Assembly: GCA_024138025.1 (NCBI GenBank)
Contig: JAMXBD010003345.1
Coordinates: forward strand, 61,292-125,291
Direction: 5' to 3'
DNA from: Combretum micranthum
Taxonomy: Eukaryota > Streptophyta > Magnoliopsida > Myrtales > Combretaceae
DNA: 64,000 bases
Shown here piece after piece: positions 1-11,640 of the stretch. Both the position numbers and the translations under genes were made by a program. The number at the start of each line of letters is the position of its first letter. The stretch's first letter is position 1. The notes below the pieces were generated by a model, which worked only from the letters and a program-made list of their open reading frames with translations, had not been told where the DNA came from and did no database searches.

Positions 1-100
1 TACAAGAAGTTATTTATGGAAATAGTTCTCACTAAGCCTATTAGCTTATACTCCCATAGATATCTTTTGCAGTTTCCCTACTTATGGTTAAGGCCACGAG
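1..100 (+). mobile_element. Outer LTR1 copy, left part, interrupted at base 100
   Basis: This stretch matches, with few changes, bases 3300-3393 inside the LTR1 copy at 101-3738. It is therefore the 3' third of another LTR1 that starts before the window. It stops at the ACGAG target duplication (96-100) of the inserted copy and resumes at 3744. The sense strand is taken as plus from the TATA box of complete copies. No coding potential is seen. Confidence 0.85.
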
Positions 101-789
101 TGTAAACCCCTAAATTTTCGAAATCGGTTTAGCATAAAACCCTAAACCGGAAGTCAAACAGAACCCTAACGGTCAACAAAACCCTAGTTTACCGTATCCA
201 ACTAAATCCGGCATTGCCGTTTTCTTTGGCCCTAGAAAACAAAGTTGGGATAATCAGTTAGAATAGTTCGTAATAACCATAGGTTTTATAAAAATTTCAG
301 TTTCGCGAAATCCGGGTGTCCTTCGAACCCTATCGGACACAGTTCTCGAAAAACGTGTCCGAAAGCCCGGAATAGTAAAAATATTCCGAATATACCGTTA
401 GACTCGTAAAAATATAAGTTTTCCAAAAATATCAGTTTCGTAATTTTTCGGTAAATAAAAATAACAGATATAGCTATTATACGCGTTTTCTTACTACCGG
501 TACTTTAATTGTCATATCTACTTTACATTACACTATTCATTACTATTCTACACTATTCTTTTATCTCTACTTTTTCTTACACCTATTCTTACACTCTACA
601 TAACCTATAATCTTAACTTTTTACCTTTCCCATAACTTTATATCACATCTACTTTACATATTACATCTTTTATTTTTAAAAAGTCAAAAAATAAATCAAA
701 TCCCCCCCATGCATGGCCGGCGCCCCCCCTCTCCCTCAATTTGTTTTAATTTTTTTATTTTAATCACACAAAAATCACTCCACATTTCC

Positions 790-797
790 TATAAATA
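790..797 (+). promoter_or_regulatory. TATA box of the LTR1 copy
   Basis: TATAAATA followed by a C run is found at the same relative place in the copies at 23973-23980 (plus) and 59226-59233 (minus). Downstream is a CT-rich leader of about 100 bases ending in CTTTAG/GTAA at 916/917, a plausible 5' splice site. This sets the sense strand of the family. Confidence 0.65.
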
Positions 798-2594
798 CCC
801 CCTCTCTTTCACTTCTTTCACACCACTTCTACACTAAAATTACTCTCTCAAAATCTCTCAAGAATTTCTCTCCAAGAAGTTCTTTCAAGAAGTCCTCTTT
901 AGCTCATCTCCTTTAGGTAAAAATTCTTCAAGAAGTTTCCATGTTCATCTACTTAGTATGAACTTAATGTGTGTTTTCTAAAACCATGAAGGTTAAGAAA
1001 GCAACAATAGGTTCATACTTTGTTTTTGTCCATAATCATAATTCCTTTATGTTCATGTTTCTTTTATATTCATTTATGTTTCTCTTATGTTCATTTATGT
1101 CTCTTTTATGTTCATAACTATCTACTATATCTATATAGCTATATATACTATTTAGAGCATATAAGCTCATGATCTTGCAATTTATTTACCTTTCATGCAA
1201 TTTATTTACTTCAATGCATTTTATTTATTCCAAGTTGTTTTTAAGACTAGTCTCTAGTCTTAGACTTGTCCTCATCAAGTCAAAACAAGTTTTTCTTCCT
1301 TTCATTTTATTTCATTATGGGACTAGTTTACTTCTTAGTCCGGGAGCCTTGAAAAAGCTAAGACTCCAATACTTGACTTTATTATCTATGCTATTTTGTC
1401 TATTATTATCCTCATAATCATGTTCATTTAGATTGTTGTCCAAAAATTTTATTTTCTAAAGATAATTAAACAAAAGAAGGATTTTTGTCACTTGAAAATA
1501 AGTTTATGAAGCATAAAAATATATAAGATAACAAAATAAACTCAATCATTTTCATGATACAAAAAGAACTCACTATAATTTTATAAACTACTTTTGCTTT
1601 GAAAAGCTACTAAAATCTTTATTATTCCACCTTGTTTTTCAAAAGAAAATATTTTGTTGATAAAAATGGTTCTTTTCATAAAAAGATAAATAAGATGAAT
1701 GGCTAAGGAATTTTTTCAAGAAAAGACCTTTACAAATAGGAAAAGGAAATCTATGATTTGAAAACAAAAATAAAGTTATTCCTTTTCAAAGTTACAAGAG
1801 GAAATAATAATATTTTAGAAACTAGTTTTCTACAAAAAGTTCTTAATTATTCCACATTATTTTTTAATTTTCATGCATGGATGACTTTATGAAAAACATA
1901 AGATATAAGAAAAGAATGAGAAATTTCAAGTAAAGATTTTTGCAAAACAAATGAACAAAGGAATTTGCGCAAGAAGAATGAATATGAAGAAAAGCATATT
2001 TCCTAAAAGACTTCAAAATAGTATTAGAGTAACTTAGAAAGTGGAAAATTTTATTTTCAAAAGTTACTTGGAAAGAGATAAATAAAACCAACATAAAACG
2101 TTTTTAGAAAAAAGAAAGCAAGGTATTCATTTCAAAGAAATTTACAAAAACAATTTCCGAAAAGCTTCAACCCGACATTGTTTTACCTAAAAAAATAATT
2201 GGACAACAAGACACTTGAGCATGCTTAAATATGAGTTATATAGTTATAAAAAGAGAATTTTTCAACTATATAGATAACTAAGTATTTATCAAACAAATTT
2301 TGATTTCTTGAACCAAAGTTGTTTTTACTTGGAAATCCGTGGTGAATTTTGTCGCTACTTTTTCAGAGCCTATATGGCCTTGTTTGTTGAATATAATTTT
2401 GGAAATGGGTAGATCTTTTCGAGTAGGTAGAAATCGGTATATTATATGCGCGATTCCGAGTTAAAATGACCAAGTTATGGCCATTTTAAGTTGGAACATT
2501 CTTTCATACGAACTTTGACGTTCTTTGACATTGTTTTGTCAAAATTCAAGAAAATCATCAAGAAAAACTCATTGTGGGTATTTTCTTTGGTTAG

Positions 2595-2641
2595 GTGACC
2601 CCGAGGAAGGATTCCTTTACCCCGAGAACTATTACGATTAA
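2595..2641 (+). other. Short acidic frame after a splice-acceptor-like site, LTR1 copy
   Basis: After TTAG at 2591-2594, two bases complete a split codon and then 14 codons read DPEEGFLYPENYYD before a TAA stop. The copy at 25932-25978 has the same phase and length but different codons (DEGHENTLPEDFYD), and the related LTR4 at 47904 reads DFNQDLEFPKDYYDL. Shared positions are the first D, the central P, an acidic or amide residue after it, and a final aromatic-Y-D. The upstream exon has no ATG in the two complete LTR1 copies, so translation is not established. It could be the last coding exon of a spliced product or chance conservation. Confidence 0.35.
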
Positions 2642-3743
2642 GTGGAGTGTGTGAACGACTCATCCGCTTAGAGGAATAGACGACAATGGCATCGTGAGTT
2701 TATTTCCATTAAATGCTATACTTGTTGTGCTTGTAAATTAGTTGCACTAGAGTTAGGAAAAGATAAACCGATATGCATGTAAAATAATTCCTTGAAAGAA
2801 TTCTAAGAATATCGAAGCCAGAATTGTTCTAAGTGATTGTTTTAGTTTAATATTGATTTGTGTGAAATTCCTTGATCGCCATAAAGTTGAAAATAATTAT
2901 GTTATGACTTTATAAATTAATGAACTCATGCATACCACGAAGTGAGTCACATTGCATTGTTGGGTTATTATCCTTGGGTGAGAAGGATAGTAAGCTCATG
3001 TCGAAAGCAACACTTGGCGGAGATCCGAAAGCGATTGCTTGGCGGCTTAATGGAATATGCTTGGCGGTAGATCCGAAAGCAAGGTCAATCAAGTAGATTC
3101 GGAATGCTCGACGATGTGTGCTCGTGAGCAAGAAAACTTTTTAATTAAAACTACTTGAATTGAGGTTACGTATCACCAAACCCCGAATGGAGGGCGTAAA
3201 TCCATTCAACATATAGTTCCCGGAAAACTATATGCTTGTTTGCCCACGTGCTTGTGCATTACATTTGTTTGATTAAATCAACTTGATTGAATCTTGTTAC
3301 AAGAAGTTATTTATGGAAATAGTTCTCACTAAGCCTATTAGCTTATACCCCAGATATCTTTTGCAGTTTCCTTACTTATGGTTAAGGCCACGTGGACCAT
3401 GCGGACAGGTAAATTCTTTTTGAGTAATAGAAATTTAGATAAAATGTAGTATTTTAGTATGATGTATAATGCTCAGGTAATAGATTAGTAAAAAGGAATT
3501 GTCCCTAAGTTTGAAAAATCATTGATACGAATAAATGATTATTATGAATCCTCTTATCTTAAATGTGTTATTCATATCTTCTTAAACTTCATATTTCCAC
3601 ATATGGTCCTCTGAAGTTGTGAAAGTACGCCTTACACTTAATATAAAAGCTTTTGGGAATGGCTAAGGTTGTCATACTTAAGCTTTAATATTGAGTGTGG
3701 TGGACTGTCATGTTTAGGGTACCCGTTGGGGCGTGACAACGAG

Positions 3744-4072
3744 TAGGTAATTTCTTTTAGATAAAGAAATTTTAGATGAAGTTTAGTATTAGAGAAACTG
3801 TACAAATATCTTGTAATAGAATAGTGATATTGGGAAATGTCCCTAAGTTTGTAAAACCATTGCTATGAATAAATGTTTATTTGAATCCTCTTTTCTTAAT
3901 ATGTTTTATATCTCCTTAAGCTTCATGATTCCATATATGGTCTTCTAAAGTTGTGAAAGTACGTCTTACACTTAATATAAAAGCTTTTGGGAATGGCTAA
4001 GGTTGTCATACTTAAGCTTTAATATTGAGTGTGGCGGACTGTCACTTTTAAGGTACCCTTTGGGGCGTGACA
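3744..4072 (+). mobile_element. Outer LTR1 copy, 3' end
   Basis: This continues the LTR1 interrupted at base 100. It matches about 3415-3738 of the inner copy in the same order: a variable A/T-rich part, a stretch ending in TTGTCATACTTAAGCTTTA, then GTGGCGGACTGTCAC and the terminal GGGGCGTGACA. The flank is TTGAG, whose partner would lie left of the window. No coding sequence is present. Confidence 0.85.
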
Positions 4073-4429
4073 TTGAGAGTTTAGTCAAGAAATATTTTTT
4101 AACAAAGAAGGAGAAGGTGAAGGATTCTGAAAGAAGAGACCTAAAAATGGCAGTTAAATATATTAAAAGATTATGTCCGGTCTTATTTTTGTCATGAAGA
4201 TCTTGTAGGCATCAAATAACTGTCAAGTTTTGATTTGACAAAGTTCTTGTTTTCTTCATTATCTTATTCATCTAATTTTTTATTAGGATAAGAGAGATAT
4301 CAATTATTTATAGCCTTCTTTATTTTTTTTCCTTTTTCTTCTATCACAAAATATTTTATTTTACTTTATTGATATTCTATATCTTAATGTGTTAAAACAT
4401 CCAAAGCATAATTTCACAAAGAATATTTT
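4073..4429 (-). mobile_element. 3' non-coding tail of copia-1
   Basis: This lies between the end of the copia-1 polyprotein remnant (minus strand) and the outer LTR1. It is A/T-rich and contains no recognised gene. It is probably the 3' untranslated part of copia-1, cut before its LTR by the LTR1 insertion. No polypurine tract or LTR start was recognised. Confidence 0.4.
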
Positions 4430-5726
4430 CACATATTCAAAAAGGATAACATACACTTATTTCATTTCTTATATATTTAAATTTTGTTTTTTCCAAAAAT
4501 ATTGTAAAAATATCAACATTGTTTATCATTTGAGATATATTTAATTTCAATATCACCATTGTTAATATGATCACGAATAAAATGATGTCTTATTACTATA
4601 TGTTTAGTTTTAGAATGTTGAATTGGATTTTTAGTCAAGTTAAATGCCTTATTATCACACATAACATGTATGCTTTTAAAATTAATGCAATAATCATATA
4701 GTTATTATTTTAATCATAGAATTTTAGTACAACAATTTCAAACCGAGACATGCTCTCTATAGCATTCGAAAGTGCAACTAAATTTTGTTTCTTGCTTAAC
4801 CAAGAAACCAATTTTCACCCAAGAACTGACAAGTACCAAAAGTGTTTTTTCGATTAATTTTACATCCACCACAATCTGCCTCTAGATATCCAATGAGATT
4901 AAAGTTTTGATTCTTTGGATACCAAATACTCAAATTTTTAGTACAACTAATGTACTTGAAAATTCTTGTAACTGCTATGAATTATGCTTCATTTGGTTTA
5001 CTTTGAAAATTAGTGCACACACATACACTTAACAAAATATCTAGTCTAGTAGTAGTAAGATATAGTAAAGTACCAATTATGTTTCTACAGAGTTTATCAC
5101 TTATCTTCTTACTTGTTACGTTTATATTTAAGCATGTAAAAGTACATATTGATGTTATAGAAATTTTATTATTTTCAAATCCAAACTTTTTGAGACTTTG
5201 ATGATCAGTATATTTCTCTTGATTAACAAATATGCCATCTTTGCATTGTTTTATTTGTAAACAAAGTAAGAAATATAATTCTCCTAGCATAGACATTTCA
5301 AATTCATTCTACATTAAATTAGGAAATTCTTTGCAATATTTTTATTAGTAGAACAAAAAATTATATCATCAACATATGTCTGAACAATTAAAATATCATC
5401 TCCAAAGAATTTTCAAGAATAGGTAGTATCTACTTTACCTTTTTGAAATCCATTTGATATGAAAAAAATCACTTAAACATTCATACCATACTCTTGTTGC
5501 TTGTTTTAAACCAAACAAAACTTTATTTATCTTGTAAACATAATCGCTTTTATAAGGATCTTCAAAACTAGGGAGTTGATCTACATGAACTTCTTGTTTG
5601 ATATATCTATTTAGAAAAGCACTCTTTACGTCTATTTGATAAAGCTTGAAATTTTTATAACATGCAAAATCTAATTGCTTCTAATCTAGCTATAGGTGCA
5701 TATGTTCCACCATAACTTATTCCTTC
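4430..5726 (-). pseudogene. Ty1/copia polyprotein remnant: reverse transcriptase and RNase H (copia-1)
   Basis: This decayed minus-strand reading contains the order expected for the 3' half of copia pol. Near 5726 is a GISYGGTYAPIARLEAIR-like stretch, matching the conserved family motif around ETFAPVARLEAIR. The catalytic YVDD of reverse transcriptase is intact at 5365-5376. A GTLLYLTTTRLDILLSV stretch follows near 5050, and RNase H pieces such as LVSWLSKKQNLVALS lie near 4800. Several stops and frameshifts break the frame, so it is dead. It continues at 8340-9241 once the LTR2 insert is removed. Copia pol order (integrase before reverse transcriptase) fits this orientation. Confidence 0.85.
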
Positions 5727-6105
5727 TGTAAGGACCCGCTATCACCCTTATAATTAATATAGGCGATAACAATTCCCCAATCACATATAACCTGTAGAAT
5801 TGTATGTAAGGTTGTCCAAAAAGAAGTGTTTGAGGAATTGTTTGTCTAATTCTATATAATTAACATAATTGAAACCATAGTTTTTCAAAACTTTTAGCAA
5901 AACATAACTACACCATTAACATATTTCACAAGAGAAATAAACCCAAGTCATACATATCTAAGTACGTATATATATTCCAACCAAAGGCTTCTTACAAGCT
6001 TTAACAAAACTACAAATATATCCAACTAGAACTTTAAACATAACCACAAAAGCTATCATAACTAGTTTATTACAAAATATGGATCCATCAAGTCTAAGGT
6101 CATCT

Positions 6106-6185
6106 CTAGTTCTCCAAACCATCAAGAAAATCCTTGAAATCGGTTCCATACCCCATATTCGTATAAAACTCGTCAGATTCATCAC
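6106..6185 (-). other. Short acidic frame after a splice-acceptor-like site, LTR2 copy
   Basis: On the minus strand, after TTTCAG, two bases complete a split codon and 25 codons follow to a TAG. The tail reads GYGTDFKDFLDGLEN. The copy at 22230-22306 has the same phase and a similar ending (GYGSDFERFLDEWDE). Copies at 11376-11457 and 29842-29921 keep the GYG and F-L pattern but have internal stops. No start codon has been linked to it. Confidence 0.35.
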
Positions 6186-7087
6186 CTGAAATGGTTAAAA
6201 TATGGGCCAAAGGCCCAGTACGCAAGTAACGAATATAAATGCAAAGTGATTCGCACATGCTTAAGCTAAACGCAAAATGCAACAATCGATTATTTATTAT
6301 TCAATCTTTAGTTAGTCATACATCATGAGAGTATTCAAACTCCTGGCAATAGAGATTTCTAAGGGAACCTGAGTAACGATCACGACGCTCAGGGGGTTGA
6401 TATAAGTAGCTCGGATACTCATACCATCCTAGATAAATTTATCCATAACGATTAAGTAATCTCATCTAGGGTTTCTAACTGTTTCTCGACTTTACTTAAC
6501 TTAATCCATAATATCACTTAATTCAATTGTTCCCATAAACATTGAATTAAATCATATTACATCCTTTCAGGAATAAGCAAATGTTATACTAACACCAAAT
6601 TCCCCATTGATTATCCACTGAACTACTTATGAAAGTTATATTAAAATGACAAGGGTGGTCTAAGCGCCTAAAACTACCATGCCCCCAATTTGAGCATGGT
6701 TACCGCTCTTCGAACCAGATTCAATTGTATAAAAGACACTCAACAAATAATTATTAAATTTCTTAATTTAGAGTAACTTTAAATAATGCTTATCCTAGCA
6801 AAGAAACAAGCAAGCTACCGCGTACTTAAAATAGCTCGGGAACTAATAGGGTTAGTCGAGCGAGGATCTATCACTGTACAAGATAATATAGAATTTCTCA
6901 CCTAGTTCAAGTAGTAATCAACTAGTTTCAAGCATAACTAATCAAGAAATTCAAATAAATTATTATAAAGTCATAACATAGCATTTAAACATCATATTAT
7001 ATCATACAATATATAACAAATATTCAATTGATCATATATTAAGCTTTGGAAAATATTGGAGGAAGTTTTTGAAAATGAAAACTATAA

Positions 7088-7345
7088 GGGACATGCCGGG
7101 GCGTTGAACCGGTGCACTATGCACTAAAACGCAATGCTTTCCATCACTGGCAGCGTTCAAAAATACACCAGCAGCCTTTAGTTTACGCTAGCGGCCTTGA
7201 GCCGGTGTAGACTGCAACTCCAATTTCCAAAAATTTTCGAGAGTTTCACAAGGTTAGTCCACGCCCATAGATATCCCAAACACTAGCAGCGTTTCCATGT
7301 ACGTCGACAGCATGGGATACTATACCGGCGACTTACTCCAAACGT
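7088..7345 (-). repeat. GC-rich cassette with GCCGG-type repeats in LTR2
   Basis: This is a local GC island in A/T-rich LTR sequence, built of loosely repeated words of the type CGGCAGC/GCTGGC and GAGCCGGTGTAGAC. The 18 bases at 7187-7204 match 15 of 18 positions of a motif at 27694-27711 in the other LTR2 and also resemble 42159-42176 in the copia-2 LTR. There is no reading frame. Confidence 0.55.
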
Positions 7346-8339
7346 AGACCCCTGGAACAAAATCACACGATTTTTACAAATTCCCGTGTTTTCTTTACAA
7401 AATTTTGTAAATTTTACACTTTCAAACCTTTTTTAAACTCATCCTAAGTTTCCCAAAACTTGTTATATGTTCTTAACACCATTCAACAAGTATTATTCCT
7501 CTTAAATCCATCAATCATCTAACTACAACATCACACAATTCACACTTCAATTTCACATGCCATTACACTACTCAAGCCTAAAGCTATCCCAACACAATCA
7601 TCTCACTTTTCAAAATTCATATAAAAATATACTACAATCCTCTAGCAATATAATTCTACTCAAACTACCATCAATGCACAAATCATTCTATCACCAATTA
7701 GCACATAAACCCTATTCTAACAAAAGCTCAACTTAAATACAAACAAGGCAAGAAGAATACACTTATCATATGGACTTGGAGCCTTGGTTTAATAATCTTG
7801 TTGCAAGCCTTTGAGGGTTTAAGTTGTAGAAAATGAAGGGTTTAGTTGTACATGAACATGGGAGAGCTTTTGAGGGAGTAGAGATAGGTTTTGAAGCTTT
7901 TTGGTATGTGTAATGGTGGTCTGAAATTTTTGGACGAATTTTGCACTTTAAAAGTTGATATTTATCCCTTTGGTTGACTTTAGTGGCTGCCCTAATTAAG
8001 TCCTTTAATTGGCTTGGATTTGGCTAATTAATGAAGCTTACTTTTTGGCTAATTAAATGTGGTCTTGGCTTTATTTGTAGAAAAAAAATTCTGCTAAAGG
8101 TTGATTTAATTACATGCATAATCTAAATTATTCTAATCATATTTCATACATTCTAATACACTTAAAAATTTATGAACTCAATATTTAACCATTCTAAAAT
8201 ATTTAATTATTTTTAAAACAACTCAACTCATTTTTCATGCATCAACATAATTCACATATATCACATTTCAAAATCATATATAATTTCAATAACACATTTA
8301 CAAAATATAAATTGGGAAATTCATAGCTATTTCACCTTC

Positions 8340-9241
8340 TTATTGTGAGTATCCTTTAGTTACTAGTATAGCCATATTTCTAACTTTTTTTTTTTGTTTT
8401 CATCCATCTTATTCTTGTAAAGCTATTTTGTACCTATTATACTTTTATTTTTAGATCTAGGAACTAAGTTCCATACATTATTTCTTTGAAATTGTCATAA
8501 TTCCTCTTGCATTGAAATTATTCATTTATTATCCTTTAATGCTTCATCTATGTTATTAGATTCATATTCAGATATCACGGCAAATTGATTTTCCAGATTC
8601 AATAAACTTCTTTTAGTTCTAACTCCATGATTCATACCTCCAATTACATACTTGAGAGGATGAAAAAATGGGTATTTTTAAGCTTTAGGTAGTTCAATCA
8701 TTGTTTGATTTTGCATTGGAACACTTTTTGTATTTATATCTGAATTATTTACTGATTCTTCTATGTTTTTGCTCACTGCTTCTAGAACTAAGTTTTCTTC
8801 ATATCTTCACTAATTTCTTTCATTTTGATCTATATTCACTCCATTTCTCAACATAATCATGATATCATCATCATCCATATGGTTATTTATAGATATAACA
8901 TTCATTGATTCTTCAACAGTTTGAATTTCTTTATTACAAATCCAAAAGGCGTTACTATTCAAAGAATATCCAAGAAAGGTTGCTTCTTAAGCTCTTTCTT
9001 CAAAGTTTCCAAAGTATTTTCCCATTTTCTTAACATAACATTTACTATTAAACTCTTGAAAATATGAAACATTAGGTTTTCTTCCTTTAAACAGCTCATA
9101 TGATGTTTTAGTTGTAAAAGGTCTAGTATAAACATGATTTATGATGTAACATACAGTATCAAAGCTTCAGCCCAAAAATATTCAGGTGTATTATTTACAT
9201 TTGAAGAGTTCTTATCATTTCTTGAATTGTTCTATTCTTTC
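8340..9241 (-). pseudogene. Ty1/copia polyprotein remnant: integrase C-terminal half to start of reverse transcriptase (copia-1)
   Basis: Read on the minus strand from 9236 downward, pieces such as TSYELFKGRKPNVSYFQEF and ATFLGYSLNSNAFWICNK match the conserved C-terminal half of copia integrase (family pattern TPYELWKGRKPN, then FLGYS...YRVFN). A linker leading toward the reverse transcriptase follows. Stops and frameshifts are present. The integrase catalytic core, protease and gag are missing because an LTR2 copy begins at 9242, and they were not found on its far side. Confidence 0.85.
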
Positions 9242-11640
9242 CGAAATAGCTATAATTCCTAAATTTATATTTTACACATGAGTGTTAGGGCATTTGTGCA
9301 TGACTTTGAGCATGATATATATGACTTGTGTTAGTATATGATATATGTATTGCATTAATGTATTTAAATATTGAAATATCTTAGTGTGAATAAATATTGA
9401 GTCTATGAATTTGTAAGTGTAATGAAGTATAAAAATTTGTTTAAAATAAGTTAAATATGCTCAATATATATATATATATATTCTCAAACATAGTAGAAAA
9501 TTATGGAGACAAATAAGCCAAACTCATTTATTTCAGGCAAAAAATGAGCCCAAACTCATGCAAAATTAAAGCCTTACTTAGGCAGCCCTAAGTCAACTTT
9601 CATAAGTATAAACCTTATTTTGATCAAAAAGGCACTTTCCAAAAGACCCAAAATCCATACAAATTTCCTCTTCTTCGTTTTCTAAACTTTGCTCTTTTGT
9701 CCCTCTTTATGTTGCACTCCATGACCTTAACAAGAACAAGTCTTAGGTTGAGTTTCTTCCATCAAGCCAAAGTTTAACTAAGGTAAGTTTATACTTGTTT
9801 GAAAACCTTATTTGCTTGTTGAAATGAGTTCTTGAGGAGTTGCATGAGTTATTTATAGATAAGGTAGGATTTTGATGATATATGAGTTGTTGGTATGTGC
9901 TAAATAGGTAATAAGTAGTGTTGGAGTGAATGAAGTTGGGAATGAGTAGGGTTAAGATAGTTTAGAGAAGAATGAATGGGCTAAATGAGGTCGGATAAGG
10001 ATTCATGTTTAAAATGGTAAATATAGATGTTTGATGAGTTGAAAGAGAAGATTAGGTATGCTAAAGGAAGTTAGAATACATGTTTGAAGTTTAGTGTTGG
10101 AAATGTGTTTGAAAGAAGTTTAGAAGTGAGAAATGTGGTAAAAAGTTTGTGTTTCAAAATAGGGAAGTCTGCAATTTTTCGAAATCTGTGTTGCAGTGTA
10201 TGTCGCTTTAATGCTGCCGGCATAGAGGTCAGTACTGCCGGCATACACAGCAACATTGCTGATATTGAGGGCATTTACGGGCGTAGACCGATCTCGTGGA
10301 ACTCTAAATTTTTTTGATAAGTTTGAGTTGCAGTCTACACTGGCTAAACGCCGCTAGTGTAGACCATAACACTACCGGCATCTAGCTTAACACTACTATT
10401 AATGGCAAGCGTAGAATTTTTGGTGCAGACTACACTGCCTTTATGCCACCGGAGTTTTAGGCCGGCTTGTCCCCTGCTGTTTTCCCATTTTCAAAACTCA
10501 TTCAAATATCTTTCCAAGCTTCATAGTGAATCTTTTGATGATTTTATGAGTTTGTATGATAATGTTTGATGTATAAACATCGAGTTAAGACCTTGTATGA
10601 ATATTTATATGAATTTTATGACCTTTAACCTGGAGTTGTATATATATATATATATATATGCATAGAATAGAGCAAATTTCTTGTAACAGAGATAGATCCT
10701 CAGTTGAATACCATCATTGATTCTCGGTTTGATTCAGATACACAGTAACATGCTTGATTCTTTGTCTAGGATAGACATAACTTACGTTCGCTTTAATTTA
10801 AGAAAACTTAAGAGGCGTTTGTATGATTGTTTATTATGCCGTTGAATCTGGTTCGAGGAGCGACGCTTACTCAGATTGGGGGCACGATAGTTTAGGCGCT
10901 TAGACCATCCCTGTCATGATGCAATGACTTTTATAAGTGGTTTAGTGGGTAGTCGATAGGGTATTTGGTATCAGTATAATATTTACTTATTCTTAAAAGG
11001 ATGTAATATGATTTAATTCAATGTTTATGGGAACACTTGAATTAAGTAATATTATTGATTAAGTTAAGTTAAGTTGAGAAATGGATACACACCCTAAATG
11101 AGATTACTTATTCATTATTAGATAGATTTATTTATGAGATATAAATATCCGAGCTAGTTATATCAACCCCCTGTGTGTCGAGATAGTTACTCAGGTTCCC
11201 CCAAATACCCCTGCTATCTGAAGTTTGAATACTTTAATGTCGTTTAGTTAACTAAAGACTATCTAATAACTTAATGGTTGTGGCAATTGCATGTAGTCTA
11301 TGCTTGCATACCATTAAGCTTGTGTTTACGCTATTTGTGTACTAGGCCTTTGGCTCATATTTGATCAATTTTAAGTGGTAACGATAGTGATGAGTTTTAA
11401 GCGAGTATGGGCTATGGTACATATTTTGAGGACTTCCTAAATGATTTGGGGGATTAGATGTTAACCATGGACCTTGATGGACTTCATTTTGTAATAGACT
11501 AGCTTAATGTATCTTTGGATATATGTAACAGATGTTATAGCTTTGCCTATCTTTTACGTCTTTTGTATAAAGCTTGTTGTTAACCTTTGTTAGCATTCAT
11601 GTCCATGTTTGTAAAAGTAAACTTATGAACATTAAAGTAA
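9242..11640 (+). mobile_element. LTR2-family copy in sense orientation, right end truncated or unresolved
   Basis: The start (CGAAATAGCTATAATTCC) matches the minus-strand start of the copy ending at 8334 with a T-to-C change in the terminal TG. A TATA-like ATAAGTATAAACC stretch lies near 9605 and a consensus splice donor CTAAG/GTAAGT at 9783. A GC-rich cassette follows at 10195-10470, then segments shared with all LTR2 copies (GGCGCTTAGACC, TATCAACCCCCTG, TACTAGGCCTTTGGCTCA). The expected terminal CTTTACA and the second CTTTC duplication were not found, so the right border is approximate. Confidence 0.7.
10195..10470 (+). repeat. GC-rich cassette with GCCGGC palindromes in LTR2
   Basis: The words CTGCCGGCAT, GCCGGCATACACAGC and TAAACGCCGCTAGTGTAGAC recur as imperfect direct and inverted repeats. 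It occupies the same relative place (roughly 600-850 bases after the TATA-like element) as the cassettes at 7088-7345 and 27678-28060, but its exact sequence differs from both. Confidence 0.5.

Larger units (their letters stand above)
101..3738 (+). mobile_element. Solo LTR of family LTR1 (3.6 kb), inserted into another LTR1
   Basis: The element starts TGTAAACCCCTAAATTTT and ends GGGGCGTGACA, so it has the TG...CA ends of a retrotransposon LTR. It is flanked by the exact 5-bp duplication ACGAG (96-100 and 3739-3743). A TATA box lies at 790-797, followed by a pyrimidine-rich leader without ATG and a splice-donor-like site at 917. An acceptor-like site at 2594 precedes a short acidic frame. There is no primer binding site, polypurine tract, gag or pol, so this is a solo LTR, as left by recombination between the two LTRs of a full element. 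The length suits large-LTR Ty3/gypsy or LARD-type elements, but the lineage cannot be assigned without an internal region. Confidence 0.9.
5727..8334 (-). mobile_element. Solo LTR of family LTR2 (2.6 kb) inside copia-1
   Basis: On the plus strand the element runs TGTAAGGACCCG ... AGCTATTTCA and is flanked by the exact duplication CCTTC (5722-5726 and 8335-8339). Removing it rejoins the copia-1 reading at its conserved motif, which confirms both ends. The sense strand is inferred to be minus: read that way a TATA-like stretch near 7970 precedes a leader, a GC-rich cassette (7088-7345) and a short acidic frame (6106-6185). No gag, pol or primer binding site is present. The lineage is not assigned. 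Confidence 0.88.
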
